A DNA stretch of 6,693 bases from Bryobacteraceae bacterium (GCA_019686145.1 JADGHK010000134.1:1-6693), one strand, 5' to 3'. Positions 1 to 6,040 are shown, counted from the first letter of the stretch. The notes: a model not told the origin generated them from the sequence alone. Made by a program: numbers and translations.

Positions 1-1
1 A

Positions 2-208
2 GCGGCCGAGGCAGGGATTCCGGCCCCCAGCTTCTTCTCCGCGCTCGCATATTACGACTCGTATCGTTCCGAACGCCTGCCTGCGAATCTCATTCAGGCA
101 CAGCGCGATTACTTCGGAGCACACACGTATGAGCGCGTGGACCAGCCGCGCGGCAAGTTCTTTCACCTTGACTGGCCCGCGCCGGGACGGCCGCAACTCG
201 AGGCCTGA
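2..208 (+). CDS. gnd: 6-phosphogluconate dehydrogenase, decarboxylating (C-terminal end only)
   Basis: This is the last 68 codons plus the TGA stop of a gene that begins left of the window. The enzyme oxidises and decarboxylates 6-phosphogluconate to ribulose 5-phosphate with reduction of NAD(P)+ in the cytosolic pentose phosphate pathway. Seen here is the family's typical tail: a segment reading SFFSALAYYDSYRSERLP, then NLIQAQRDYFGAHTYERVD and a closing FFHLDWP. In known 6PGDH structures this C-terminal tail reaches into the partner subunit and helps form its active site, so the fragment looks intact at this end. Bases after the stop (209-243) can form a weak hairpin. The next gene, surE, starts 72 bases downstream on the same strand. 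Identification is confident; cofactor preference cannot be judged because the N-terminal Rossmann domain is outside the window. Confidence 0.93.
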   Translation, partial: AAEAGIPAPSFFSALAYYDSYRSERLPANLIQAQRDYFGAHTYERVDQPRGKFFHLDWPAPGRPQLEA

Positions 209-243
209 GGCGCGCATCGAACAAAAGGAGGGCTTTTCGCGCC
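209..243 (+). other. Weak hairpin after gnd with an orphan Shine-Dalgarno-like run
   Basis: GGCGCG (209-214) is complementary to CGCGCC (238-243), and AAAAG (223-227) to CTTTT (233-237), with the loop GAGGG. An 8-base bulge separates the two helices and no T-run follows, so this is at best a weak terminator or a processing hairpin. The loop region contains AAAAGGAGGG (223-232), an excellent ribosome-binding sequence, but no start codon lies at a suitable distance. The surE ATG is 48 bases further on. Confidence 0.25.
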
Positions 244-280
244 CGCTTCCGCTGATTCGCCGCCTCTCCGATAACTAGGC

Positions 281-985
281 ATGAAAATTGTCGTTACGAA
301 CGACGACGGCATCGACGCCCAAGGTCTTGCTACGCTCGCCGAAGTCTGCCGCGGCTTTGGCGAAACGGTGATCGTTGCGCCGGGTGAGCCTCACTCGGCG
401 CTCGGGCATCGTGTCACAACGGGAGTTCCAATCCCTGTGGCGCAGCAGTCTCCGTCTGCCTACCGTGTCGATGGTACACCAGCGGATTGCTCGCGTCTTG
501 CCCTGACTTGCCTGACTCCTGATGCAGATTGGGTGATCTCGGGGATCAATCATGGCGGCAATCTCGGCGCAGACGTCTACATGTCGGGCACCGTAGCGGC
601 CGCTCGCGAAGCTGCGCTCCTGGGACGCCGCGCGATCGCAATTTCGCATTACATTGCACGAGGCGGCGAAGTGGACTGGGCCGCTGCGGCAGTGAACGCG
701 AGTCGCGTCCTACGGATGCTTCTGGAGCGCGAACTACCCTCCGGGTTCTATTGGAACGTCAACCTGCCCTATTGCGCGGAAGCAGAGGATATCAGCTTCT
801 GCCCTCTGGATCCTTCACCGCTTCATGTGCGCTACCGCAAGGAAGGCAGCGTCTTCATCTATGAAGGGGACTACCATGGCCGGGAGCGGCGGTCCGGTTC
901 GGACGTGGATCTCTGCTTTCAGGGGCGCATCACGGTAACCGCGATTCCCCTCGAGTTCGCCCATCCTTTCAGCACGCTACCATAG
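281..985 (+). CDS. surE: 5'/3'-nucleotidase SurE
   Basis: A 234-residue SurE-family phosphatase, which removes phosphate from nucleoside 5'- and 3'-monophosphates using a divalent metal in the cytosol; in E. coli it is linked to stationary-phase survival. The sequence shows the family signature in order: VTNDDGI at the very N-terminus (metal ligands D8 and D9), the loop PGEPHSALGHRVT (ligand S39), VDGTPADC (64-70), SGINHGGNLG (ligand N90) and MSGTVAAAREA (~100-110). The usual Gly after the ligand Ser is Ala here (SA instead of SG), a mild variation. The C-terminal strand pair around SDVDLCFQGRITVTAIPL matches the family's end; length is slightly below the 250 residues typical of E. coli. The ATG at 281 is fixed by an in-frame TAA at 272-274, although only a poor ribosome site precedes it. 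The STAS gene begins 59 bases after the TAG stop. Confidence 0.95.
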   Translation: MKIVVTNDDGIDAQGLATLAEVCRGFGETVIVAPGEPHSALGHRVTTGVPIPVAQQSPSAYRVDGTPADCSRLALTCLTPDADWVISGINHGGNLGADVYMSGTVAAAREAALLGRRAIAISHYIARGGEVDWAAAAVNASRVLRMLLERELPSGFYWNVNLPYCAEAEDISFCPLDPSPLHVRYRKEGSVFIYEGDYHGRERRSGSDVDLCFQGRITVTAIPLEFAHPFSTLP

Positions 986-1044
986 AAGCTGTAATGCCGT
1001 TTACATATGTCTGTTTCCTCGCTGCCTGGAGGGCTGGGTTCTGA

Positions 1045-1392
1045 GTGCTGAACGTTAGCCATACAGAGATTGCGCCAGGTGTCGTTGTGCTGAAACTTGC
1101 CGGCCGGTTAATGCTGGGGCAGGAAAGCGAACCGATTCCGCAGTTGATCGAACGCTGGGTGGCTGAGGGCAAGAGAACCATCATTGTGGACTTATCAGGC
1201 GTTACACATATCGACAGCACTGGGATCGGGCGGTTCATTGCGAGCTTCAACGCAATTCAGCGTTCCGGCGGAAAGCTGCTGATGGCCGGGGCCTCCGGCC
1301 AGGTTCGCGACGGCTTCCGAGTAACGCGTCTTGATACGGTATTCCCTTTCTTTGACAGCGTGGAGGAAGCCTCGCGCTCTCTTAACGGCTGA
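1045..1392 (+). CDS. STAS-domain protein, anti-sigma factor antagonist type
   Basis: A 115-residue protein that is nearly all one STAS domain, the fold of SpoIIAA and RsbV. In that family the protein binds an anti-sigma kinase and is switched off by phosphorylation of a conserved serine. The elements visible are a first strand (VVVLKLAGRLMLG, ~13-25), a strand TIIVDLSGV (45-53) and the phosphorylation-site motif DSTGIG with S58 as the likely target, followed by a helix and the strand KLLMAG. The start is the GTG at 1045, directly after an in-frame TGA (1042-1044), so no longer version exists; GGAGGG at 1028-1033 is a good ribosome site 11 bases upstream. No kinase, phosphatase or sigma factor lies nearby, so the partner is unknown. 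The last 11 bases overlap the end of the convergent gene. It could be co-transcribed with surE. Confidence 0.88.
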   Translation: MLNVSHTEIAPGVVVLKLAGRLMLGQESEPIPQLIERWVAEGKRTIIVDLSGVTHIDSTGIGRFIASFNAIQRSGGKLLMAGASGQVRDGFRVTRLDTVFPFFDSVEEASRSLNG

Positions 1393-3028
1393 CGACGACA
1401 TCCACGCCGCCGACGTCGCCGCCCCTCACGGCAATAGCGCGGCCGAAAGGCGCGCACTCGGCCGCTGCCTCCGGGCTGAAGGGCTCGCAGGGAATTTCCG
1501 TGAGCCAGGCAAACACGATGTATTGCCCAGGGGCAACACCGCGAAACTCGTAGCTGCCCGCATCGCTCGCGACCGTTGCGGTAATCCCCTGCACGCGCCC
1601 AGTCATCGACTGCGGCAGAAGAACTACCGTTGCTCCCGCAACGGGACCGCCGTTGCTGAGGACGTTGCCGGAAACCGTCGCAGCTCTCGTAGCAAGCACC
1701 AGTTCAATCGGCGGAACCACTTCGGTTCTGCCCACCTGTAACCCGTTCGTGAGCAGATCCGTGCTTCCAGATTGGGCGGACTTGAGGTAGGAAGTGCTGG
1801 GATGGTTGTCGACAAAGATGTCGTAGGTTTCGTCCGGCATCACTCTTGCGGAGAACGAGCCGTCCTGCTGTATTTGCGCGGATGTGCGCGTGGCTGTTTC
1901 TGAACGCGGCTCGAGGAGCACCCGCATCGTGCTCATGCCGTAATCAATGTCCTCCTCGAAACGCACACGGCCGGTAATTTCGCGCTCGGGCGTGAGATTC
2001 ACGACGAGATCCTCGATGGACGACCGTCCCACCGTGATCGGCTGCCGGACGGAAAGCCTTTGGTTGTTGCGGCTCCCCTCGGCTACAAGCCAGTACCTGC
2101 CCGGAGTGACGCCTGAGATTTCAAACCTGCCCTCTGAGATGCGGATACGCGCCGGGACCGGAACGGAACCCGCTTCGTACAGGTCGGGCCAGCGAAGCGA
2201 AATCGTAGGGGCCATCATCCGCTCATTTGTGGTTCCATCGAGTACTTCTCCGCGAATCGATACGGTTCGCTCCTGCTGGAGAGCAATGTCTGCTGTCGTC
2301 ACTTGAGATTCAGCGGTAATCCGCAACGGTATGGCATTGGCGAGGTTCGTTCCGGAGGAGTAAAAGGTGCTGACCGTGTGAGGCAGATCCGGCATCTGTT
2401 CCTCTACGCCTTCCATCGGTTCGGGCGGCTGATGGAGCGCTGCCACGTAGTAGGTGCCAGGCCTGAGCGAGTGGATGCGGTATTCGCCGAGATCATTCGT
2501 AATGGCGGAACCTGCCGGGGTGTACGCTTTGCGGCCCCGCACGTAATATTCCCGAAACGCCTGAACTCCCACGCCAATCGCTGGTTCTCCGTCGGGGTGT
2601 CTCACCTTTCCCGCAATCACGCCTGCAGGGCGCAGTCGCGCCATCAGTCCGGAAATGCGCTGTCCGGGCTGCCATAGCAGCAACGACTGGCGCAATCGCC
2701 CGTCTTGGATGACGTGGTTCAGCTTCAGAAAACCTTCCCGCTCGGCCGAGAAGGAGTAGAAGCCGGCATCGAGCCCGCGAAACCGGAAATTGCCATCATT
2801 GTCAGTGATGGTCGCAACGGACCGCTTGTTGTCGAGACGCTGCAGCATCACGCGAGTCCGGCTCAGAGGCTGCCCGGTCAGGTCGTGGACCACCACGCCT
2901 TCAACGATCGAGGGATCGCGAGGAGGCCGAACGAATCCGGCTGGCGGCCCGGAGGAGGGAGGCGGATTTTGCGGCGCGAGCGCGGAAGCTAGCAGGAAAA
3001 GGGCACACCACAGTTTCGCCGAGTGCAT
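1382..3028 (-). CDS. Secreted protein of carboxypeptidase-regulatory-like beta-sandwich repeats
   Basis: A 548-residue protein with no recognisable catalytic domain. The N-terminus (MHSAKLWCALFLLASALA) is a Sec signal peptide, followed by a Pro-rich linker (20-37). The rest reads as about five units resembling the carboxypeptidase regulatory-like (transthyretin-like) fold at roughly 41-100, 136-198, 256-318, 349-408 and 448-510. Each starts with a strand of the type V-x-G-x-V and most end with DxGxYxhxxLxPGxYxhxA. Units 3 and 4 are more diverged. Two cysteines near the end (514, 525) could form a disulfide. Such proteins are numerous in Acidobacteriota and are presumed to act in the periplasm or on the surface in binding or assembly; no TonB-dependent barrel follows, so a transport role is not supported. 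The ATG has AGGAAG 8 bases upstream (3042-3037). It is divergent from the secretin gene and converges with the STAS gene. Confidence 0.85.
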   Translation of the reverse strand: MHSAKLWCALFLLASALAPQNPPPSSGPPAGFVRPPRDPSIVEGVVVHDLTGQPLSRTRVMLQRLDNKRSVATITDNDGNFRFRGLDAGFYSFSAEREGFLKLNHVIQDGRLRQSLLLWQPGQRISGLMARLRPAGVIAGKVRHPDGEPAIGVGVQAFREYYVRGRKAYTPAGSAITNDLGEYRIHSLRPGTYYVAALHQPPEPMEGVEEQMPDLPHTVSTFYSSGTNLANAIPLRITAESQVTTADIALQQERTVSIRGEVLDGTTNERMMAPTISLRWPDLYEAGSVPVPARIRISEGRFEISGVTPGRYWLVAEGSRNNQRLSVRQPITVGRSSIEDLVVNLTPEREITGRVRFEEDIDYGMSTMRVLLEPRSETATRTSAQIQQDGSFSARVMPDETYDIFVDNHPSTSYLKSAQSGSTDLLTNGLQVGRTEVVPPIELVLATRAATVSGNVLSNGGPVAGATVVLLPQSMTGRVQGITATVASDAGSYEFRGVAPGQYIVFAWLTEIPCEPFSPEAAAECAPFGRAIAVRGGDVGGVDVVVSR

Positions 3029-3177
3029 GCGTCCTGCTTCCTAGACGCGGAAGCGCCCGCGGGTGTGCAAGGGAAACCGGGCTTGACTGGGGCGAAACGC
3101 AGGTGCTGATCCCTCTACCTGCTTTTCCCTGCAACACGTTTGCACGCTTAGCGTAGTTATTTCGTCAACTGTACTCT
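3029..3177. promoter_or_regulatory. Divergent intergenic region between the beta-sandwich gene and the secretin gene
   Basis: These 149 bases must hold the promoters of both outward-reading genes unless either is read from elsewhere. On the minus strand AGGAAG (3042-3037) is the ribosome site of the beta-sandwich gene. On the plus strand no Shine-Dalgarno sequence is visible before the GTG at 3178. Possible -35 hexamers exist (TTGACT at 3083-3088 on +, TTGACG at 3168-3163 on -), but neither has a convincing -10 at 16-18 bases. I therefore mark the region without assigning a promoter. Confidence 0.4.
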
Positions 3178-4737
3178 GTGTTCCCGTTCCTGTTGATCAT
3201 TCTGACAGCTCTGCCCGTCTCAGCACAGAGCGCGAAGCAGCTCTTTGCCTATGGCCGGAAGGCTGAGAAGCAAGGCGATGCTGCGCGTGCATTTCTGCTT
3301 TACTCTCAAGCAGTTGCCAAAGATCCCGGGAATGAGAAGTACCGCGCGTTCAGCAACGCAATCCGCCCAAAGGCGCTTCCACACCTCCGCGTGCCCGCCC
3401 TGGAAGAGGCGCTCGAGGATGGGGCGCCCGCGCCTGTGGAGCGGATACCGCGCGAGGAAATTGAGCAGGCCCGCCAGCCTCAGCCGCCCAGGGAGCTGAA
3501 AGGGGCCCCGGAACTCAAATCCTTTGACCTCAGGGCTACTGCCCGTCAGTTGTTTGAGGAGGTCTTACGCGCTTACGGACTGGACGCGGTCTTCGACGGC
3601 GACTACCCCGCGGCAGGCCCTCTCATCCGCTTTCGGATGGAAAACGTCAACTACCGGGAGGCGTTGCACGCGCTCGAGGCGTCCACATCGTCGTTTCTCG
3701 TCCCCATCGGGGATCGCCTGGCGCTGGTCGTCAAAGATACACCGCAGAAGCGGCAGGAGGTGGAACCCACCGCAGCCGTTCTGATACCCATTCCCGGACC
3801 AGTCACGATTCAGGAGGCGCAGGAGCTGGCGCGCTCAGTCCAGCAATTGATGGAGATTCAGCGCCTCGTTGTGGACAGCGATCAGCGGCTGATTCTTGTG
3901 CGCGACCGGCTCTCCAAAGTCTATCCGGCCCAGCTTCTGATGGAACAGCTTCTGGGCTACAGCGGGCAGGTGAGCGTTGAAGTGGAGTTTCTGGCTGTCA
4001 ATCGAAGCTCGGCGCTGGATTACGGCCTCCGGCTCCAGACGCTGTTTCCCATCGTCAACTTTGGCAACGAGGTCAAATCTATTCCCGCCGGATTCACTCG
4101 ATTTGCGACATTCGGCGGCGGCCGGACGCTGTTTGGCGTAGGGCTTGCCAGCTCCGACCTGTTCGGGCTGATGACGCAGTCCTCCGCCGACACGATCATT
4201 CGCTCCGAGGTCCGCACCCTTGAAGGGAAGGCGGCCACACTGCACGTGGGCGACAAATACCCGATCGTGACAGCCGCTTATTCCGGAGCAGATCCGGGTG
4301 ATCTTCGCGGCCTACCTCCCCCGACGATCTCCTTTGAGGATCTCGGCGTGGTCTTAAAGCTCACGCCCTTCCTACACGGCGATCGCGAGGTCACACTAGA
4401 AGTGGAGGCGGAGTATAAGGTCCTGACGGGTGCGATGCTCAACGGGATCCCCGTGATCTCGACCAGGAAGTTCAATTCCCGTATGCGGCTCAAGGAAGGG
4501 GAACTCGCCGTGATGGCTGGATTGCTGAGCGTCTCGAGCGCAAAGAGCTACAGCGGAATGGCGGGGCTTTCGACGCTGCCTGCCATTGGGCCTGTCTTTC
4601 GCTCGAACATATCGCGGAAAGATTACAGCCATGTGCTAGTGGTTTTGAAGCCGAGGATCCTCGGTCTGCCTCCTTCAGAGCTTGCCACCCACTCCATTTA
4701 TGTCGGTTCCGAAGCAAGACCGCTAAGCCAACTGTAG
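3178..4737 (+). CDS. Secretin-family protein (type II/III secretion system or pilus secretin-like) with TPR-like N-terminus
   Basis: A 519-residue protein of the GspD/PilQ secretin superfamily, whose members form multimeric outer-membrane channels. Order of parts: a short hydrophobic signal (about 1-16, cleavage likely after VSA); a TPR-like helix pair (about 18-55, with AYGRKAEKQGDAARA); a Pro-rich linker (85-112); an N0/STN-like domain (about 115-187); an N1-like segment (about 200-256); and the secretin beta domain (about 263-495). The last contains VEVEFLAVNR, the region GKAATLHVGDKYPI and the diagnostic end GLSTLPAIGPVFRS followed by HVLVVLKPRI. The GTG is the only plausible start, because TAG at 3154-3156 closes the frame. 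No ribosome site is seen, and the signal has no basic residue before its hydrophobic core, which is unusual. There is no lipobox. No other secretion or pilus gene lies beside it, so the substrate is unknown. Confidence 0.87.
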   Translation: MFPFLLIILTALPVSAQSAKQLFAYGRKAEKQGDAARAFLLYSQAVAKDPGNEKYRAFSNAIRPKALPHLRVPALEEALEDGAPAPVERIPREEIEQARQPQPPRELKGAPELKSFDLRATARQLFEEVLRAYGLDAVFDGDYPAAGPLIRFRMENVNYREALHALEASTSSFLVPIGDRLALVVKDTPQKRQEVEPTAAVLIPIPGPVTIQEAQELARSVQQLMEIQRLVVDSDQRLILVRDRLSKVYPAQLLMEQLLGYSGQVSVEVEFLAVNRSSALDYGLRLQTLFPIVNFGNEVKSIPAGFTRFATFGGGRTLFGVGLASSDLFGLMTQSSADTIIRSEVRTLEGKAATLHVGDKYPIVTAAYSGADPGDLRGLPPPTISFEDLGVVLKLTPFLHGDREVTLEVEAEYKVLTGAMLNGIPVISTRKFNSRMRLKEGELAVMAGLLSVSSAKSYSGMAGLSTLPAIGPVFRSNISRKDYSHVLVVLKPRILGLPPSELATHSIYVGSEARPLSQL

Positions 4738-5138
4738 ACGATTGTGCGATGAATGATTTCATCAGGCGATTTGCGGCAAACCGGGCCCCTTTTTCGCAAT
4801 CACAATCTTTGTGAGAAACATTTGGTCACGCGGTCGCGTCTTAGACAGCCAAGCCTAGCGTCGATCCAGCTACCGCAAATGTTTCTGCAACCCAATTGCC
4901 CTCGATGGCGGTGCGAACTTGACCTTGGCTCCTGTCGTGTCGAAGGCGCGAGGCGCGAAATGCCGAGTTTCGTATACTGCCCGCTCTCTGTTCGATGTGC
5001 GTCGGACCCAACACGAGGTGCACAGGTGTGAACATTCTTTACGGTACCCGTTGTAATCTTTACTGTCGGCCAGCAATCCGTGGCGAACCGACCCGCTCTT
5101 GCCATTTCAACTGCGTTGCAACGAAAGGGAGTTTCACT
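4738..5138. other. Gene-poor intergenic region with small inverted repeats
   Basis: No convincing gene is seen in these 401 bases; a 92-codon plus-strand frame (4753-5031) has no ribosome site and an implausible composition. Directly after the secretin stop there is a 6-bp hairpin, GATGAA/TTCATC (4748-4753 with 4758-4763). A 7-bp inverted repeat, GATTGTG/CACAATC, follows (4740-4746 with 4801-4807), together with the small hairpin CACAA-TCT-TTGTG (4801-4813). The run CTTTTT after GGGCCC (4783-4794) is only vaguely terminator-like. Farther on, 4945-5033 holds a possible promoter and leader structure listed separately. Confidence 0.5.
4945..4978 (+). promoter_or_regulatory. Possible promoter: tandem heptamer followed by a -10-like TATACT
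   Basis: TATACT at 4973-4978 is a good sigma-70-like -10 element in otherwise GC-rich DNA. The expected -35 position is occupied not by TTGACA but by a perfect tandem repeat of GGCGCGA (4945-4951 and 4952-4958). That arrangement would fit an activator-dependent promoter for the leader ORF and response regulator, with a start near 4985 and a leader of about 150 bases. This is inference from position only; the match is a single hexamer and could be chance. Confidence 0.25.
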
Positions 5139-5186
5139 ATGAAAGAAAGTGGCAAAGCGTTTGCTTTAAGGCGTGTGAGTCCTTAA
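5139..5186 (+). CDS. Possible 15-residue leader peptide upstream of the response regulator
   Basis: The frame reads MKESGKAFALRRVSP and stops with TAA at 5184-5186. It has a good ribosome site, AAAGGGAG (5124-5131), 7 bases before its ATG, and ends 13 bases before the ATG of the response regulator. Its last codons (GTCCT, 5179-5183) are complementary to AGGAC (5190-5194), which contains part of the regulator's own ribosome site. A ribosome finishing the short frame would keep that site open, so the arrangement suggests translational coupling. An in-frame upstream ATG at 4995 would give 63 residues but lacks a ribosome site. The peptide matches no family I recognise, and the short frame may be accidental. 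Confidence 0.35.
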   Translation: MKESGKAFALRRVSP

Positions 5187-5350
5187 GGGAGGACCCTTTA
5201 TGACACGGGGAACCCGGAAGCCGCTGCCGGGAGACGCCCTAGCGCGGGTTACGGGCTTAGCAAACGAAACACCCGAAGGGGAACAATCCCCCGTTGCCGC
5301 GACGGGGGAAAGTAACGGTTCGGCCAGAAGTGGCGCAGCCCGTACACCGC
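5172..5350 (+). ncRNA. Candidate structured RNA overlapping the start of the response regulator gene
   Basis: This stretch is unusually rich in complementary segments. They include CGTGT/ACACG (5172-5176 with 5203-5207), GTCCT/AGGAC (5179-5183 with 5190-5194), CCCGG/CCGGG (5213-5217 with 5227-5231) and the competing pair AACCCG/CGGGTT (5211-5216 with 5245-5250). The strongest are TCCCCCGT/ACGGGGGA (5287-5294 with 5302-5309) and GCCA-GAAG-TGGC (5323-5334). A long-range helix, 5247-5256 with 5338-5348, has 10 pairs with one bulged base and encloses the last two. Purine-rich unpaired joints such as AGCAAACGAAAC and GGGGAACAA resemble structured RNA rather than coding sequence. GTGTG at 5173 would fit a group II intron 5' end, but no reverse transcriptase or domain V is present. 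The family is not identified. Confidence 0.4.
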
Positions 5351-5832
5351 CACATCTATTGCTTGTTGAAGACAATCCTGGAGATGCGTTTCTGTTGCAG
5401 CAGGCGTTGAAGGAGGCCGGCTTTCCCTACACGATGACCGTCGCCTCCGACGGAGACCAAGCGCTTCGCAGTTTGAGCGGAGCTACGGATCGAAAAATCC
5501 CGGACTTGGTTTTGCTGGATCTTAATCTGCCAGGGAAGAGCGGGCATGAGATTCTGAGGGAGATCAAACAGAACAGCAGTACTCGCCGGATTCCCGTTAT
5601 CGTTCTGTCCTCGTCGGAAGCTGAGTCCGATCTGGCCCTAGCCTACGATCTGCACGCAAACTGCTACGTGCACAAACCAATTGGTTTGAACGAAATGTTC
5701 CGGGTAGCTGAGCAGATTGCCTTGTTCTGGTTCAACGCGGTCAGTCTGCCCCGGCATCGTGAGCCTTCGCTGGAAGGGTGGAGGTCCGGACAGCCTGCCG
5801 ACGCTACCGAGCTCGCCACGAAGCAAGGGTAA
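5200..5832 (+). CDS. Rcp1-like single-domain response regulator with an unusual N-terminal extension
   Basis: A 210-residue protein with one CheY-type receiver domain at about residues 51-184. The key residues are all present: acidic pocket E57/D58 (LLLVEDNPGD), phosphoacceptor D107 (LVLLDLNLPGKSG), switch residue S137 (IVLSSSEAESD), aromatic Y156 and K159 (CYVHKP). The end FWFNAVSLP is typical of the Rcp1 group, which works with phytochrome-like and other histidine kinases by phosphotransfer without a DNA-binding output domain. No kinase lies in the window. The first ~50 residues are Gly-, Ser-, Pro- and Ala-rich, have no predicted fold and are encoded by strongly self-complementary DNA. The ATG has a strong ribosome site (GGGAGGA, 5187-5193, spacing 6), and no better in-frame start exists before the receiver. 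A polar tail of ~26 residues follows the receiver domain. Confidence 0.9.
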   Translation: MTRGTRKPLPGDALARVTGLANETPEGEQSPVAATGESNGSARSGAARTPPHLLLVEDNPGDAFLLQQALKEAGFPYTMTVASDGDQALRSLSGATDRKIPDLVLLDLNLPGKSGHEILREIKQNSSTRRIPVIVLSSSEAESDLALAYDLHANCYVHKPIGLNEMFRVAEQIALFWFNAVSLPRHREPSLEGWRSGQPADATELATKQG

Positions 5833-5898
5833 GCTGCGGCAGCCCCAAAGCTCGGCACTTTTCGCCTTTTGTTTGCTCTTGAGGGCGGGCGCCGCAGC
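5833..5898 (+). other. Long stem immediately after the response regulator stop codon
   Basis: GCTGCGGC (5833-5840) pairs with GCCGCAGC (5891-5898). After one bulged A (5841), GCCC (5842-5845) pairs with GGGC (5887-5890), giving 12 pairs around a 41-base loop that holds a small GGC/GCC hairpin. The first arm begins at the base after the stop. No T-run follows, so it resembles an mRNA-protecting 3' structure rather than an intrinsic terminator. Confidence 0.4.
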
Positions 5899-5911
5899 CA
5901 AACTCGGGGTC

Positions 5912-5934
5912 AACAAATTTTTTTCAAATTTGTT
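5912..5934. repeat. AT-rich perfect inverted repeat
   Basis: AACAAATTT (5912-5920) and AAATTTGTT (5926-5934) are perfect 9-base complements separated by TTTTC. The AT-rich makeup stands out against the GC-rich surroundings. It could be a weak terminator arm, a protein-binding palindrome or a curved-DNA site; the sequence does not decide. Confidence 0.45.
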
Positions 5935-5996
5935 CGGGCAGGCGTAACCTTCCGGCTATCGAATTTCGTATTTACAGGCAAATCCCCGTTACGTTG

Positions 5997-6040
5997 GCGG
6001 GCGCTCTCCCCTAATCACCCAAAAGCGCCCGCTTCTTTCT
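5997..6040 (+). terminator. Terminator-like hairpin between the convergent response regulator and cysK genes
   Basis: GCGGGCGCT (5997-6005) and AGCGCCCGC (6024-6032) form a perfect 9-bp GC-rich stem with an 18-base loop. On the plus strand it is followed by the T-rich tract TTCTTTCTT (6033 onward), fitting factor-independent termination of the response regulator transcript. The large loop and interrupted T-run make it weaker than a textbook case. On the minus strand it lies just past the cysK stop but lacks a T-tail there. Confidence 0.55.

Noticed and set aside
275..649. Minus-strand frame of 124 codons over surE
   Set aside because: It is antisense to a gene with complete SurE motifs and has Arg-rich, motif-free composition typical of shadow frames.
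2303..2677. Plus-strand frame of 124 codons inside the beta-sandwich gene
   Set aside because: The opposite strand carries clear repeat units throughout; this frame shows no domain.
3083..3111. Sigma-70 promoter with TTGACT as -35 before the secretin gene
   Set aside because: No acceptable -10 hexamer lies 16-18 bases downstream.
4753..5031. A 92-codon plus-strand frame in the intergenic region
   Set aside because: No ribosome site, no recognisable motif, and it ends inside a possible leader structure; several equally long frames exist on the other strand over the same bases.
5038..5066. Promoter TTTACG-17-TACTGT upstream of the leader ORF
   Set aside because: Both hexamers deviate at several positions; spacing alone is not enough support.
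4995..5186. Longer 63-residue version of the leader peptide
   Set aside because: The ATG at 4995 has no ribosome site, while the internal ATG at 5139 has a good one at proper spacing.
5172..5940. Complete group II intron containing the response regulator
   Set aside because: No reverse transcriptase/maturase and no domain V hairpin could be found; only the 5' structured part could fit, so an intact intron is not supported.
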